Below are positions 22,290-38,542 of a stretch of DNA of 64,000 nucleotides, piece by piece. Origin of the DNA: Nansenia antarctica (taxonomy: Eukaryota > Chordata > Actinopteri > Argentiniformes > Microstomatidae); contig OZ022339.1 of the NCBI GenBank assembly GCA_963989245.1, positions 22,952,816 through 23,016,815 of the forward strand, in the 5' to 3' direction. The notes beneath the pieces are model-generated. The model saw nothing but the letters and a program-made list of their open reading frames with translations, did not search any database and was not told where the DNA came from. Made by a program: the position numbers and the translations under genes. The first letter of the stretch is position 1. Every line of letters starts with the position of its first letter.

Positions 22290-23332
22290 CCACAGCAGCT
22301 AGTTATCCTCTGGTCTGACAGCAGCTAGTTAGCTAGTTAGCCCCTGGTCTGACAGCAGCTAGTTAGCCCCTGGTCTGACAGCAGCTAGTTAGCCCCTGGT
22401 CTGACAGCAGCTAGTTAGCCCCTGGTCTGACAGCAGCTAGTTAGCCTCTGGTCTGACAGCAGCTAGTTAGCCTCTGGTCTGACAGCAGCTAGTTAGCCTC
22501 TGGTCTGACAGCAGCTAGTTAGCCTCTGGTCTGACAGCAGCTAGTTAGCCTCTGGTCTGACAGCAGCTAGTTAGCCTCTGGTCTGACAGCAGCTAGTTAG
22601 CTAGTTAGCCCCTAGTCTGACAGCAGCTAGTTAGCTAGTTAGCCCCTAGTCTGACAGCAGCTAGTTAGCCCCTAGTCTGACAGCAGCTAGTTAGCCCCTA
22701 GTCTGACAGCAGCTAGTTAGCCCCTGGTCTGACAGCAGCTAGTTAGCCCCTAGTCTGACAGCAGCTAGTTAGCTAGTTAGCCCCTAGTCTGACAGCAGCT
22801 AGTTAGCTAGTTAGCCCCTAGTCTGACAGCAGCTAGTTAGCCCCTAGTCTGACAGCAGCTAGTTAGCCCCTGGTCTGACAGCAGCTAGTTAGCCCCTGGT
22901 CTGACAGCAGCTAGTTAGCCCCTAGTCTGACAGCAGCTAGTTAGCCCTGGTCTGATAGCAGCTAGTTAGCCCTGGTCTGACAGGAAACTAGTTATCCTCT
23001 GGTCTGACAGAAGCTAGTTAGCCTCTGGTCTGACAGGAAACTAGTTATCCTCTGGTCTGACAGCAGCTAGTTAGCTAGTTAGCCCTGGTCTGACAGCAGC
23101 TAGTTAGCTAGTTAGCCCTGGTCTGACAGCAGCTAGTTAGCTAGTTAGCCCTGGTCTGACAGCAGCTAGTTAGCCCTGGTCTGACAGCAGCTAGTTAGCC
23201 CCTAGTCTGACAGCAGCTAGTTAGCTAGTTAGCCCCTGGTCTGACAGCAGCTAGTTAGCTAGTTAGCCCCTGGTCTGACAGCAGCTAGTTAGCTAGTTAG
23301 CCCTGGTCTGACAGCAGCTACGGTTAGCTGGT
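22290..23332. repeat. 26/34-bp minisatellite
   Basis: About 1 kb of a 26-bp unit (CTGGTCTGACAGCAGCTAGTT plus AGCCC). Many units carry an extra 8-bp AGCTAGTT-type duplication, giving 34 bp. Variants CCTGG, CTCTGG and CCTAG run in blocks. 23333..24000 has no supported gene. Confidence 0.95.
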
Positions 23333-23999
23333 CTGGGGTGGACTAGTTAAAGGGCTTTAGATGACCTATGACCTTGAGCTCCTTGCAGGATGCTCCCATC
23401 CTACAGACTGACCAATCAGAGTGAGATACAATATATATATATATTCAGTAGAATTCACTACAATGGATATGCTTAAGAGGAATTAACTAGAGTATGGTTA
23501 AAGTTGGCAAGGAATGTTTGTATTAAAAAATGGACAGAAATTGTATTTAAAGGTTAATAGCCCGGGGGTTTGGTTTGAGAGACAAGCTAAGGTTCACACA
23601 CTGTGTAAACAACATCTCTCACGCTTGAAGGTCGTCGTGGTTGAACACTGTCTAGTCTAATCATCACATACACTGTTGTATGAGTCGGGGCTGTGACAGG
23701 GAGGCTGTTAGAGTTAAATCGTTGTGCCATATTATGTTTTTGCTACAGCAGCTGAGAGGGTTGAATACGCCCTGTCATGTAGAGATTGGTTCCTGGGGGA
23801 GGGCGCTGGGGGGCTGTGATTGGGTTAGTGTCTAGGGTGGTCTGGCAGGCGTGCTGCCTAGCTGCTACTGAGTACGAGTGCAAATTGTGCAAATTGTCTA
23901 ACGGCGATTATGAGCCAGATCCATTCAGTGCTTTTCCTCGTCTTTGTGCATCAGTGAATAATACTCATCTGGACAGCAGCCCCCCCTCCTCAGGCTCTA

Positions 24000-24272
24000 G
24001 GTGGGGTATAGATGGGGTTCTAGGTGGGGTATAGGGTTCTAGGTGGGGTATAGGTGGGGTTCTAGGTAGGTGGGGTTCTAGGTGGGGTATGGGGGTATAG
24101 GTGGGGTTCTAGGTGGGGTATAGGTGGGGTTCTAGGTGGGGTATAGGTGGGGTTCTAGGTGGGATATAGGGTTCTAGGTGGGGTTCTAGGTGGGGTTCTA
24201 GGTAGGGTATAGGGTTCTAGGTGGGGTATAGGTGGGGTTCTAGGTGGGGTTCTAGGTGAGGTATGGGGAGTT
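24000..24272. repeat. Minisatellite, GGGGTATAGGTGGGGTTCTAGGT-type
   Basis: Tandem G-rich units with TATAGG and TTCTAGG alternation. The G runs could form quadruplexes. Confidence 0.9.
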
Positions 24273-24607
24273 GCTTTGTGACAGAGATGCTTTAAAGGGG
24301 AGGGCGAGAAAGGCACAGAGATTTGGGATTTTTTTTCCCCTTCTTTTTCTTTTTGTTCACCAGTCGTTTCCTCTCCTCTGCGACACAGCCCTGCAGAGGT
24401 TCTAGAACCCTGTCCCCTTCCATTACTGTCACCAGCCAGACGGAGGCCCCAGTACCCCCCCCCTCACCCCCCCCCCCTTCACACACCCACCCGCCCCCCC
24501 CCCCACCCCCCAGGACTCTCAGAGACACTCCTGTCAACAGAAAGAGACAGACGACGAAAACAAAATCTAAAAACGGCAAGACAAATTTTCACCTTCGCTA
24601 AATTCAT

Positions 24608-24810
24608 CCTGACAGGATACCTAGCCTAGCCAACATACAGCCTAGCCGACACACAGCCTAGCCGACACACAGCCTAGCCGACACACAGCCTAGCCAACAT
24701 ACAGCCTAGCCAACATACAGGCTAGCCAACATACAGCCTAGCCAACATACAAGCTAGCCACCAACATACAGCCTAGCCAACATACAAGCTAGCCACCAAC
24801 ATACATACAC
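24608..24810. repeat. Minisatellite, CAGCCTAGCCAACATA-type
   Basis: Short tandem units of about 16 bp ending in a CATA run. Downstream, 24880..25100 is C- and CTC-rich simple sequence. 25100..26040 holds no recognised gene except the probable 3' UTR of BAG5. Confidence 0.88.
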
Positions 24811-25559
24811 ATACATACATACATAAACGTCAGTCAACATTAGAAACAACTTACAGACAAACAGCTAAACAAGCAGCCCCCCCTCCCTGACAGAGACACG
24901 TCTATCTGGGTCTGCCCCCCCCCCCCCTCCTCCTCCTCCCCCTCCCCCTCCCCCACACTGCCCCCCCTCCTCCTCCCCACTGATGCTGTGAGCAGGTGAC
25001 AGGCGAGGTTACTAGAGGAGACTCCAGCACCTTCAGCTCAACCTAGATTTCAGTTCCACTTCTCCTCCTCTCCTCCTCCTCCTCCTCCCTGTTAGAGTGG
25101 TGAAGAAGCTCTCGTTTTCATTCGTCGTCTGAAACGGTTTCCAGCGCTGGACAGCTGTGTAACAGGGTTTCCAGCGCTGGACAGCTGTGTCCAGGGGTTT
25201 GGGGGGGGAGTTTTGCCACAGTGAAAGTGTTGACTGAAGCGTTACCATAGACACAGAGCAAATGTTAGAGGAAATAAACAAGTTTATCCGTGAGCAGGGT
25301 GTAAAAATGCCGATGTAAACTCCCCTCTTGTTCACCTCTGGATGAAGTATTTCGTACCATTGTTTTGTTTGGCTAAGACCCAAAGTAATTAAGCTTGACA
25401 CGGACGTCAGTGAAGAGTTAATTACTCCCTTATCTTACCCATGCTTTTTTGACAGACAGATAACATTTCTTAAATACTCTTTTTGACCGCCACTATAAAC
25501 AGGCTTCGCTGCTTTTGGCAGCAGGCTTCTTTAACGACCAACACACCAACAACAGCAAC

Positions 25560-26040
25560 ACTGATCAAAACACTGATCTCACACATACAGTAGTAGATTG
25601 TTTTCCAAAAAAGATTCTCTGTAAACCTTCCAAAAGCACATCATTATTATCATATCATTTACTACACTATTAACTCTCCAAAGTGTTTTGTGTTTTTTCC
25701 ACAAAAAGAGTTTTTTCTTTGTCGATGCTTTTCCCACAGGGGGCCCAGCGACAATGACAACAAAGAAGAGAGAGAGACGATAAAAAGCGTTGCTTTTGCA
25801 GTGCATTCTGGGATTTTAGTCAATATTTACAAGGCCCCCCCAACCAAAACCCCTTAGAGAGTTCCAATGCACCAAGTTTATCTATGTACAACCTTATCTT
25901 CAATAATCCTAGCCCACTTTCCAGTCCAGTCCTGTTCAGGTCTTTAATGCTTCCCGAATGGCAAGTCACACCCTTCATCTTTAGGGGGGTTTCGCCCCCA
26001 AGTGTCAGTAGTAGTAGTAATAATCATACTAGCATCATCA
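25560..26040 (-). other. BAG5: Probable BAG5 3' UTR
   Basis: The sequence directly downstream of the BAG5 stop. It contains an ATTAAA-like signal on the minus strand at about 25942. The end point is not determined. Confidence 0.35.
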
Positions 26041-32032
<5,992 letters not shown>

Positions 32033-32104
32033 CCTCTTCCCACCATCAAAGGGCTTCCCAAACAGGCTGGAAGACAAACAAACAGGCAGGCAGGAAGAAA
32101 ACAG

Positions 32105-32250
32105 GCAGGCAAGTTTATTAGTATAGCACATTTCATACAACAAGGGGCAATTTAAAGTGCTTTACATACAGCATAAAAAAATACAGCAAGAGGACCATAG
32201 AACATAAAAATGACAATGAAATAAAAGCAAGAAAGAAATAATAGATAAAA
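32105..32250. repeat. Dispersed repeat, copy 1
   Basis: TATAGCACATTTCATACAAC ... AAAGTGCTTTACATAC ... ATACAGCAAGAGGA. A second copy is at 43993..44150. It is probably a retroelement 3' end on the minus strand. Confidence 0.75.
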
Positions 32251-32723
32251 CATTTGATAAGACAATAGTTAATGGATAAAAGACATTGATAGTGTTTGTG
32301 TTCAATCATAACTGCTGCTGCAAAACATGACGTATTTTTTTTTATTCAAATATTTTTAGGGTTGGGGCCTGTTTTGGTTTTAAGAAGCAGGTCAGGACAA
32401 TCAGGCCTTCAGTGTAGTGTTGTCACGATACCAATATTTTACCCTGCGATACTATACCAGCCCAAGTATCACGATACTGAGTAGTATCGCGATACCGCGG
32501 CACTTTTGTAACACTTTTTATTTTTATGAACATGCAATGTATTTATACAAGTTACAATAACTTAATGAGTGGTGCATGAATAACATGCATTTAATGCATT
32601 ACACTGTAACTCTACAGGTAAGTAAAAGTACTGAAACCGATATTTTTGTGAATAACATGTTTATTAATAAGTAGTTTGAAACATCAAACAGACCAACTGG
32701 CCTTTTGCAAGAGTATAGCAAAG

Positions 32724-32725
<2 letters not shown>

Positions 32726-32793
<68 letters not shown>

Positions 32794-32830
32794 TGTCTGT
32801 GTGTGTGTCTGTCTGTCTGTCTTTCTGTGT
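32726..32830. repeat. (TG)n microsatellite inside hAT element
   Basis: A TG run passing into TGTCTGTC units. Confidence 0.93.
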
Positions 32831-33074
32831 CTGTATGTCTGTCCGTCTGTGGGGTCTTTTTCACGAACTTGAAAAGTAAAAGCAAACACTGGTATATCAA
32901 AAATATAGAGGGCTACTTCCAAACTGTAGCTCAAGACTTAACTCAACTTAAGAAAACTCAGTGGTTTTAATTTTCTAGTTAATGCCCACTGAGCTCGCAG
33001 GAACCATAGGAACAACGTTTGAGGTTGCTAACCTGTTAGCCGACAAAGCTAACGCGATGGGTAGTCGCGAAAAA

Positions 33075-33214
33075 GGCTGCGTTCGTCAATTCGCTCTGGA
33101 AATCTGACCCGCACTCGCGGAACGCCTCTCGTCCAATCAAACGAATCGGTCGCTCTGTGACGTTGCACCCAGTGTGCGCTCCGGCGCTCTCGGAGCGAAT
33201 TGACGAACGCAGCC
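33075..33214. mobile_element. MITE of 140 bp nested in the hAT element
   Basis: A perfect 20+ bp terminal inverted repeat beginning GGCTGCGTTCGTCAATTCGC is present at both ends. A diverged half copy (GGCTGCGTTCGTAAATACGC) lies at 38312..38400. The superfamily is not determined. Confidence 0.82.
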
Positions 33215-33654
33215 GAAAGTGTTTCTCTCATGACAGTGTCGCGAGCCAGTCTTGTCCTCATTAGCAGAACCAGTGAATTTGGTAATAGAGGTAACACATT
33301 GCCCCGCTGGTACCGTGTTCAACACGGTAGTATAGTATTCCACGGTAGTACCGTTGTATAAAGCTTATGGTATAGGCACCGTGACATTTTGGCACCGCGG
33401 TATATCGTTGGTACCGGTATATCGTGCAACACTACTTCAGTGCATCAGAGCTTCACAGGGAAGAGCTGAACTTTGAATGGAATGAGGTTGGATGGATAAT
33501 TGAATGTTCTGTCAATGGCTGACAGAGTGTTAGCTGACATGATGAAGGAGAAACAGATGTTAGCAACCCAGACGTATCAGTCTGAGGGCCTGTCTGTGTC
33601 TAACTCAATTGGGCCAGTTGCTGTTTCCATTGAGTCTTGTTGACTAAAGCCTAA

Positions 33655-34183
33655 CGCTGCGTGCACACCAGGGACCGTGACCCACTGTTCTGGCGCAACC
33701 TGGTGGGATGGGCTTGACGTACTTCAACGTGCGATGCAGATGCAAAGCTCTACTCATGTTGCTAGCGAAGTTTCCCACAGAAGTGGGGAAAAAACGTCAG
33801 ATAAGATATATAAACGGGTTATTTTGATAAACTGGACACATTTTGTGAATATATATGGTTACTTTCTCGCCTGAAAACATATAAAAACTTCATAAAATGA
33901 CATATTAACACTTGTAGAGCCAAATTACAGATTTTAGCCAATGGCGGCCAAAATTGAGGATTTTACATCTGAGGCGAGAGCTCTGGGCAAGAAACTACTT
34001 CCGGTTTACTTCCGGTTGTTTTAACGGATCCAACGCAAAGCAAAAAGCTGATTTTTTTTTTACTGATTGGCGCACCCTGACGGTCAAGAAACGCAATGCA
34101 GAGCAAGGCAACTGATCAACGCAACGGCCCCATTGAGATGAATGACTTCCGGTGCAACGCAATGGCCTTGTGTGCACGCAGCT
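33655..34183. mobile_element. Harbinger-like MITE with TAA target duplication
   Basis: The ends read CGCTGCGTGCACACC and, inverted, AGCTGCGTGCACAC, with TAA on each side (33652-33654 and 34184-34186). TAA/TWA duplications fit PIF/Harbinger. 34310..34980 contains nothing recognised. Confidence 0.7.
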
Positions 34184-34185
34184 TA

Positions 34186-34305
34186 AGGCTTCAACAAGCT
34201 CCACCCAACCTTCCCCAAGCTCCACCCAACCTTCTCCAAACTCCACCCAACCTTCCCCAAGCTCCACCCAACCTTCTCCAAACTCCACCCAAACATCCAG
34301 ACCAC
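34186..34305. repeat. Short tandem repeat, CTCCACCCAACCTTCCCCAAG-type
   Basis: Five to six 20-bp units alternating CCCCAAG and CTCCAAA. Confidence 0.9.
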
Positions 34306-35005
34306 AGTCAACAAGTGAATGCTTCTTTGTTGCACCGATATCTATTCCCCAGACAAAGAGCTACAACACAACAGGAGGGTTGGATGCATATGATAAATCA
34401 CACCGATGGCTTAAGTCAGGCAAGGATAATGCTAGCAGCATACCCCACAAACAGACAGGATAATGCTAGCAGCATACCTCACAAACAGACAGGAAATTAA
34501 TTAGCCTACATTTGTAAAACGATAGCACTGACCTGACAATCACTGTAAACTCATTATTAACAGCTAATTATTGACAGTGCAGTTAGGCTCACCATGTGAC
34601 GGGCTCTTACGTTAGCAGTGATGATATCTAATCATGAACACCAATGGCCGACTTTAATTAGGCCGACTAGCTATAACAATACGTGTCTTCAACAATGGAA
34701 ACAATCAGGCCCCAGATACATTCTTCACTTCCAGATCAGATTAAATAACAAACCTCAGTACAACTAGCTAGTTCCCTCACTTGATAGTGCAAACAGTGAA
34801 CAACACATCATACACACATTCAAACACATCACAACAGTACTACTTACAACCTCTCAGAGGGAGGAGTGACCAGTGAGATACACACCTGTTAAGTTGGTCT
34901 GACATAGAGGAACACACCAGGAAGTTATGCACCCTCAACACCCAGGACACCGCAGGTCGAGAAGCTTTTAGTGGCAGACAGCTGTGTCCCTGCTATGCCA
35001 ACGTG

Positions 35006-35079
<74 letters not shown>

Positions 35080-35110
35080 CAGACAGCTCTGTCTATGCTA
35101 TGCCAACGTG

Positions 35111-35148
<38 letters not shown>

Positions 35149-35183
35149 CAGACAGACAGCTCTGTCTCTGCTATTCCAGTGTG

Positions 35184-35225
<42 letters not shown>

Positions 35226-35335
35226 CAGACAGACAGATCTGTCTCTGCTATTCCAATGTGATGTGTGTGTGTGTGTGTGAGGCAGACAGACAGCTCTGTC
35301 CCTGCTGTTCCTGTGATGTGTGTGTCTGTGAGGTC
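35006..35335. repeat. Compound (TG)n array
   Basis: Five TG tracts of decreasing length, each followed by GAGGCAGACAG...CTCTGTC...GCTATGCCAACGTGATG-type spacers. The spacer plus TG tract has itself been tandemly duplicated. 35340..36200 has no recognised gene. Confidence 0.93.
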
Positions 35336-36204
35336 ACAATGGGCAGGTCAGGACAGGTCTCAGACTTCTTAAAGAGACAGTATGTCACTTTCACACTCAT
35401 ACGATACATGAGACTTTCTTTTTCCAAGAGGGATTATGGTGAGAGTGCCGCCGGTTTGGCACGAGTCATGTTAGGATTACAAAATGCTGTGTTTTGACCA
35501 CCCATGTAACATAGCACTATGCTACCCAGATAATGAAAATCCTAAATGAAAATCCCCAAATAGGCTGTTAGACTCAGATCAGTTGCACTGTCTCTAGAGT
35601 GCTGGTGGTAATGAGACCAGACAGTCTAGTGTATTTATTTCCATAGCCTAACCGATGGTTCTCGAGCCTAACGGCCCTTAGGGGGCAGGAGCCTATCTCC
35701 TGTTTCTGTAGCGTGAGGTGGCTGGATGTACAGTACCCCCCCTGGACATGACGCTGGTATGTCACAGGGTCTTACCCCCCCCCCCCCCCCCCAATCCAAC
35801 CTTTAATGCTGAGTGCTAAGCATGGAGGCATCAGGTACCATTCTTTGGTGGTACGACTTGGCCAGGGATCGAACTCACAATCTCTCGATCTCGAGCTGGG
35901 TTTGTCTAAGTACACACCCACCGTCTTAGTCAGAGAGAACAATAGGCAGACCTATGGCTGGGGGTTAACAGGTTTCAACAGAAAGAGACAACTATTTCAT
36001 TTTCATTTTTTCACAAGCCTCAGAACAGAGACTACTTGTCAGGGGAATGTGTCGCCTAACAACCAGACAGCAGATTACATCTGGATTCCAGACTGGAGAA
36101 TTAGACTATCCTAAGACCGCCTGGCCTACTGTTGAGTAAAGTATGACTGCTGACACCAACACACATAAACAATGACATCATTACACACACACACACACAC
36201 ACAC

Positions 36205-36536
36205 ACATGCTGGCCAATCCCTCCCACCCGATGTACTGCGAGCTGGCAGGGATGAGGAGCAAGTTCAGCCACAGATTTGTTCTCCCCCGTCAAAGTACAA
36301 AAAGATTTGGACAGTCCTTTATTCCAGCTGCACTCCGACTCTACAACCAGGCCCTGCAGGGTGGGGGAGACCTGGAGATGGAACTTTTGGAACTTTTTAC
36401 TTATTGAGCCTGCACTGTTTTATGTTTTTTATTGAATGTTTTTCTGTTTTCTGTACTTAATGTTTTCTGCCCTAACTGAGCTGTTTGACAACAAAATTTC
36501 CCCATTGGGGACAATAAAGGTTTTCAATCAATCAAA
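36205..36536 (+). mobile_element. LINE 3' fragment with (CAAT)n tail
   Basis: The remnant reads MYCELAGMRSKFSHRFVLPR, then FIPAALRLYNQ. It is followed by an ACAATAAAGG signal and a CAATCAATCAA tail. Confidence 0.8.
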
Positions 36537-36649
36537 AAAACACACACACACACACACAAACAACTACATCATTACACACACATCTTCCACAGACACCCCT
36601 AGCGTTTATATATACTGTAGCTGATGATGGTGGATTTCTATGAATTCTC

Positions 36650-37045
36650 AGCAAGGTCTAGCCTACATATTCAGGATGGTTTATATATATGCTCTACATA
36701 TTCAGTGTGGTATATGTCTACATATTCAGGGTGGTATATATATATATATGTTACGGTACATGTGGGAATACGGTACATGTGGGAAAACTAGGGTTAGGGT
36801 TAGGTGCTACGTCGACTTGGTACATGCTGGCATGTCTAACCCTAACCCTAATCCTAACCCTACCCCTAACCACAGCAACCTAGCACCTAACCCTAGTTTT
36901 CCCACATGTCGGCCTACCGTATTCCCACATGTACCGTAACATATGGTCTACATATTCAGGGTGGTAGATATAAACTCTACATATTCAGGGTGGTATATAT
37001 ATGGTCTACATATTCAGGGTGGTATATAAGCTCTACATATTCCGA
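36650..37045. repeat. Minisatellite, CTACATATTCAGGGTGGTAT-type
   Basis: Units of about 26-30 bp ending in TATATA runs. The array is interrupted by the foldback element at 36750..36940. Confidence 0.88.
36750..36940. mobile_element. Foldback MITE with telomere-like core
   Basis: 191 bp with near-complete inverted symmetry, starting GTTACGGTACATGTGGGAAT and ending with its complement. The arms contain TAGGGTTAGGGTTAGG and CCCTAACCCTAA. ATAT flanks both sides, although this sits in a TA-rich context. Confidence 0.85.
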
Positions 37046-38073
37046 GGTCTAGATACTCTGTGGTATACTGGGCTGGCACCTCCTCCATGCTTCTCCACAG
37101 TAGCAGAGAGGTGGACGTATAAACACAGAGACAGTCAGTAGTCTGAGTGGGAGGCAGGTCATAAATTACATCCACAAAGCTGCTCCTCAGACTCTCTGCC
37201 TCTCTAATGATGAAGCCACGGCATGGAGGGAGGGAGATCCAATTGCAAGACACTGTGCAGTTTGATTACAGGTGTTATCAGTCCCTGAAGAGGGATAGGA
37301 CCTCCCTTTCTGGCCACAACACAGCCAGGTGTGTCCCTACCTGAGACACACACGGACTCATTCGCTCTGCCAGGTAAGTGAATACGTCATGGGACTCACT
37401 CACCCCCACCATCACACCAGGGAGATGACCCGCCTAGGCCCTCGGGGTAAAAGGATCTGTGACGATCACTCCCTGACACCTTCTGAAACAGTCTCACTAT
37501 TTACGCAGCAACAGGAAGAAAATACAACTACTACAACATGTGCCCGTTAAAGCTCGCGGCTAAACGCATTATGTCATCACATAGCAGCCGCTGTACTCAT
37601 GCACTTATCCCTCCTCCCTTAACATATAAATAGCAATGACAACAATATGACAGGCATGTTACCCGCAACAATAACGCCACAAGCACCACCTCCTCGTATA
37701 GCACAGGGCTATTAGCACTGAACACATCAGCTTGGCAACGCAACCCACTAGTCTGATAACCCACACAGCCCACTAGTGTCACAGCCCACTAGTCTGATAA
37801 CCCACACAGCCCACTAGTGTCATAGCCCACTAGTCTCGGTGTGTAGTCCGGAGGTGTCAAACCCAGACGCAGATCAACGTGTCAGCTACCAGAATGCTGT
37901 TACCATGTAGCTGATACCATGTCGCTGTCACAATATTGCTGTTACCATGTCGCTGTTACCATGTCGCTGTTACCATGTCGCTGTTCCGATGCTAACCGAC
38001 CCCAGCGGTGTCTCCCTCCCTCCCTCCCTACCGTCTCCCCACCTCCCCAGATACGCAGCATGACATGTCTCAC
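37046..38073. other. Intergenic/intron 1 sequence
   Basis: No recognised element except a short CCCACTAGTGTCA... duplication around 37740..37835 and a CATGTCGCTGTTAC repeat at 37917..37985. Confidence 0.5.
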
Positions 38074-38330
38074 CTCTTCAAAACGCCAAACATCGCGCAC
38101 ATCGCTGCTAAAGATGCCCGTTTCCATCAGCTAGCCAAACTACGGACATGAGCGACGCGGTCTCGTCCAAGTGGAGATCCTGATACTGGTGTCCTACTGG
38201 TCTCCTACTGTGTGTCTCAGCTGTCTGGCTGTCTTCGCTGCTCCACCTCGGCTCTGCTCACTGCGGTCAGCGGCGCCCCGCCCACCGCCTCCTCGCAACC
38301 ACAGAGTCAATGGCTGCGTTCGTAAATACG
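38074..38330 (-). promoter_or_regulatory. BAG5: Candidate BAG5 first (5' UTR) exon and GC-box promoter
   Basis: On the minus strand a GGGCGGGGC box at about 38272..38284 lies upstream of a segment that ends in a good donor, TTTGAAGAG|GTGAGA, at 38074. BAG5 coding exon 1 has its own upstream acceptor near 32070, so an upstream exon is required, and this is the only GC-box and donor combination I noticed upstream. Short upstream ATGs here do not run in frame into BAG5. This is an inference from position and motifs; no transcript data are available. Confidence 0.35.
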
Positions 38331-38542
38331 CTGTGGAAAACCTGATCAGCACTTATGGAATGCCCTCTTGGTCCAATCAAATTACTTGAGTGTGTATATG
38401 ACGTCGGACGCGGATAAGTTTGGCAAAATAAGGTTTTAGGATGTGGCTAAAGGATACATTTAAAATATGGCGTGTGCGTGTGTGTAATTCTCACTGGTGT
38501 ATATTATTCCAAATCAGCAATATTATTCAACAGGGTAAGTGG

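Larger units (their letters stand above)
32415..33434. mobile_element. hAT-type non-autonomous element with 8-bp TSD
   Basis: The termini TAGTGTTGTCACGATACC and, inverted, TAGTGTTGCACGATATACC are flanked on both sides by CTTCAGTG (32407..32414 and 33435..33442). Eight-base duplications are typical of hAT elements. The interior has no transposase but carries a TG microsatellite and a nested MITE. Confidence 0.92.

Noticed and set aside
36780..36900. True telomere or chromosome end
   Set aside because: Only a few TTAGGG-type units occur in both orientations inside a palindromic element, flanked by ordinary sequence.
37942..38127. Minus-strand frame METGIFSSDVRDVWRFEE as BAG5 N-terminal extension
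   Set aside because: Splicing from its donor to the BAG5 acceptor puts it out of frame; it fits better as an upstream ORF in a 5' UTR exon.
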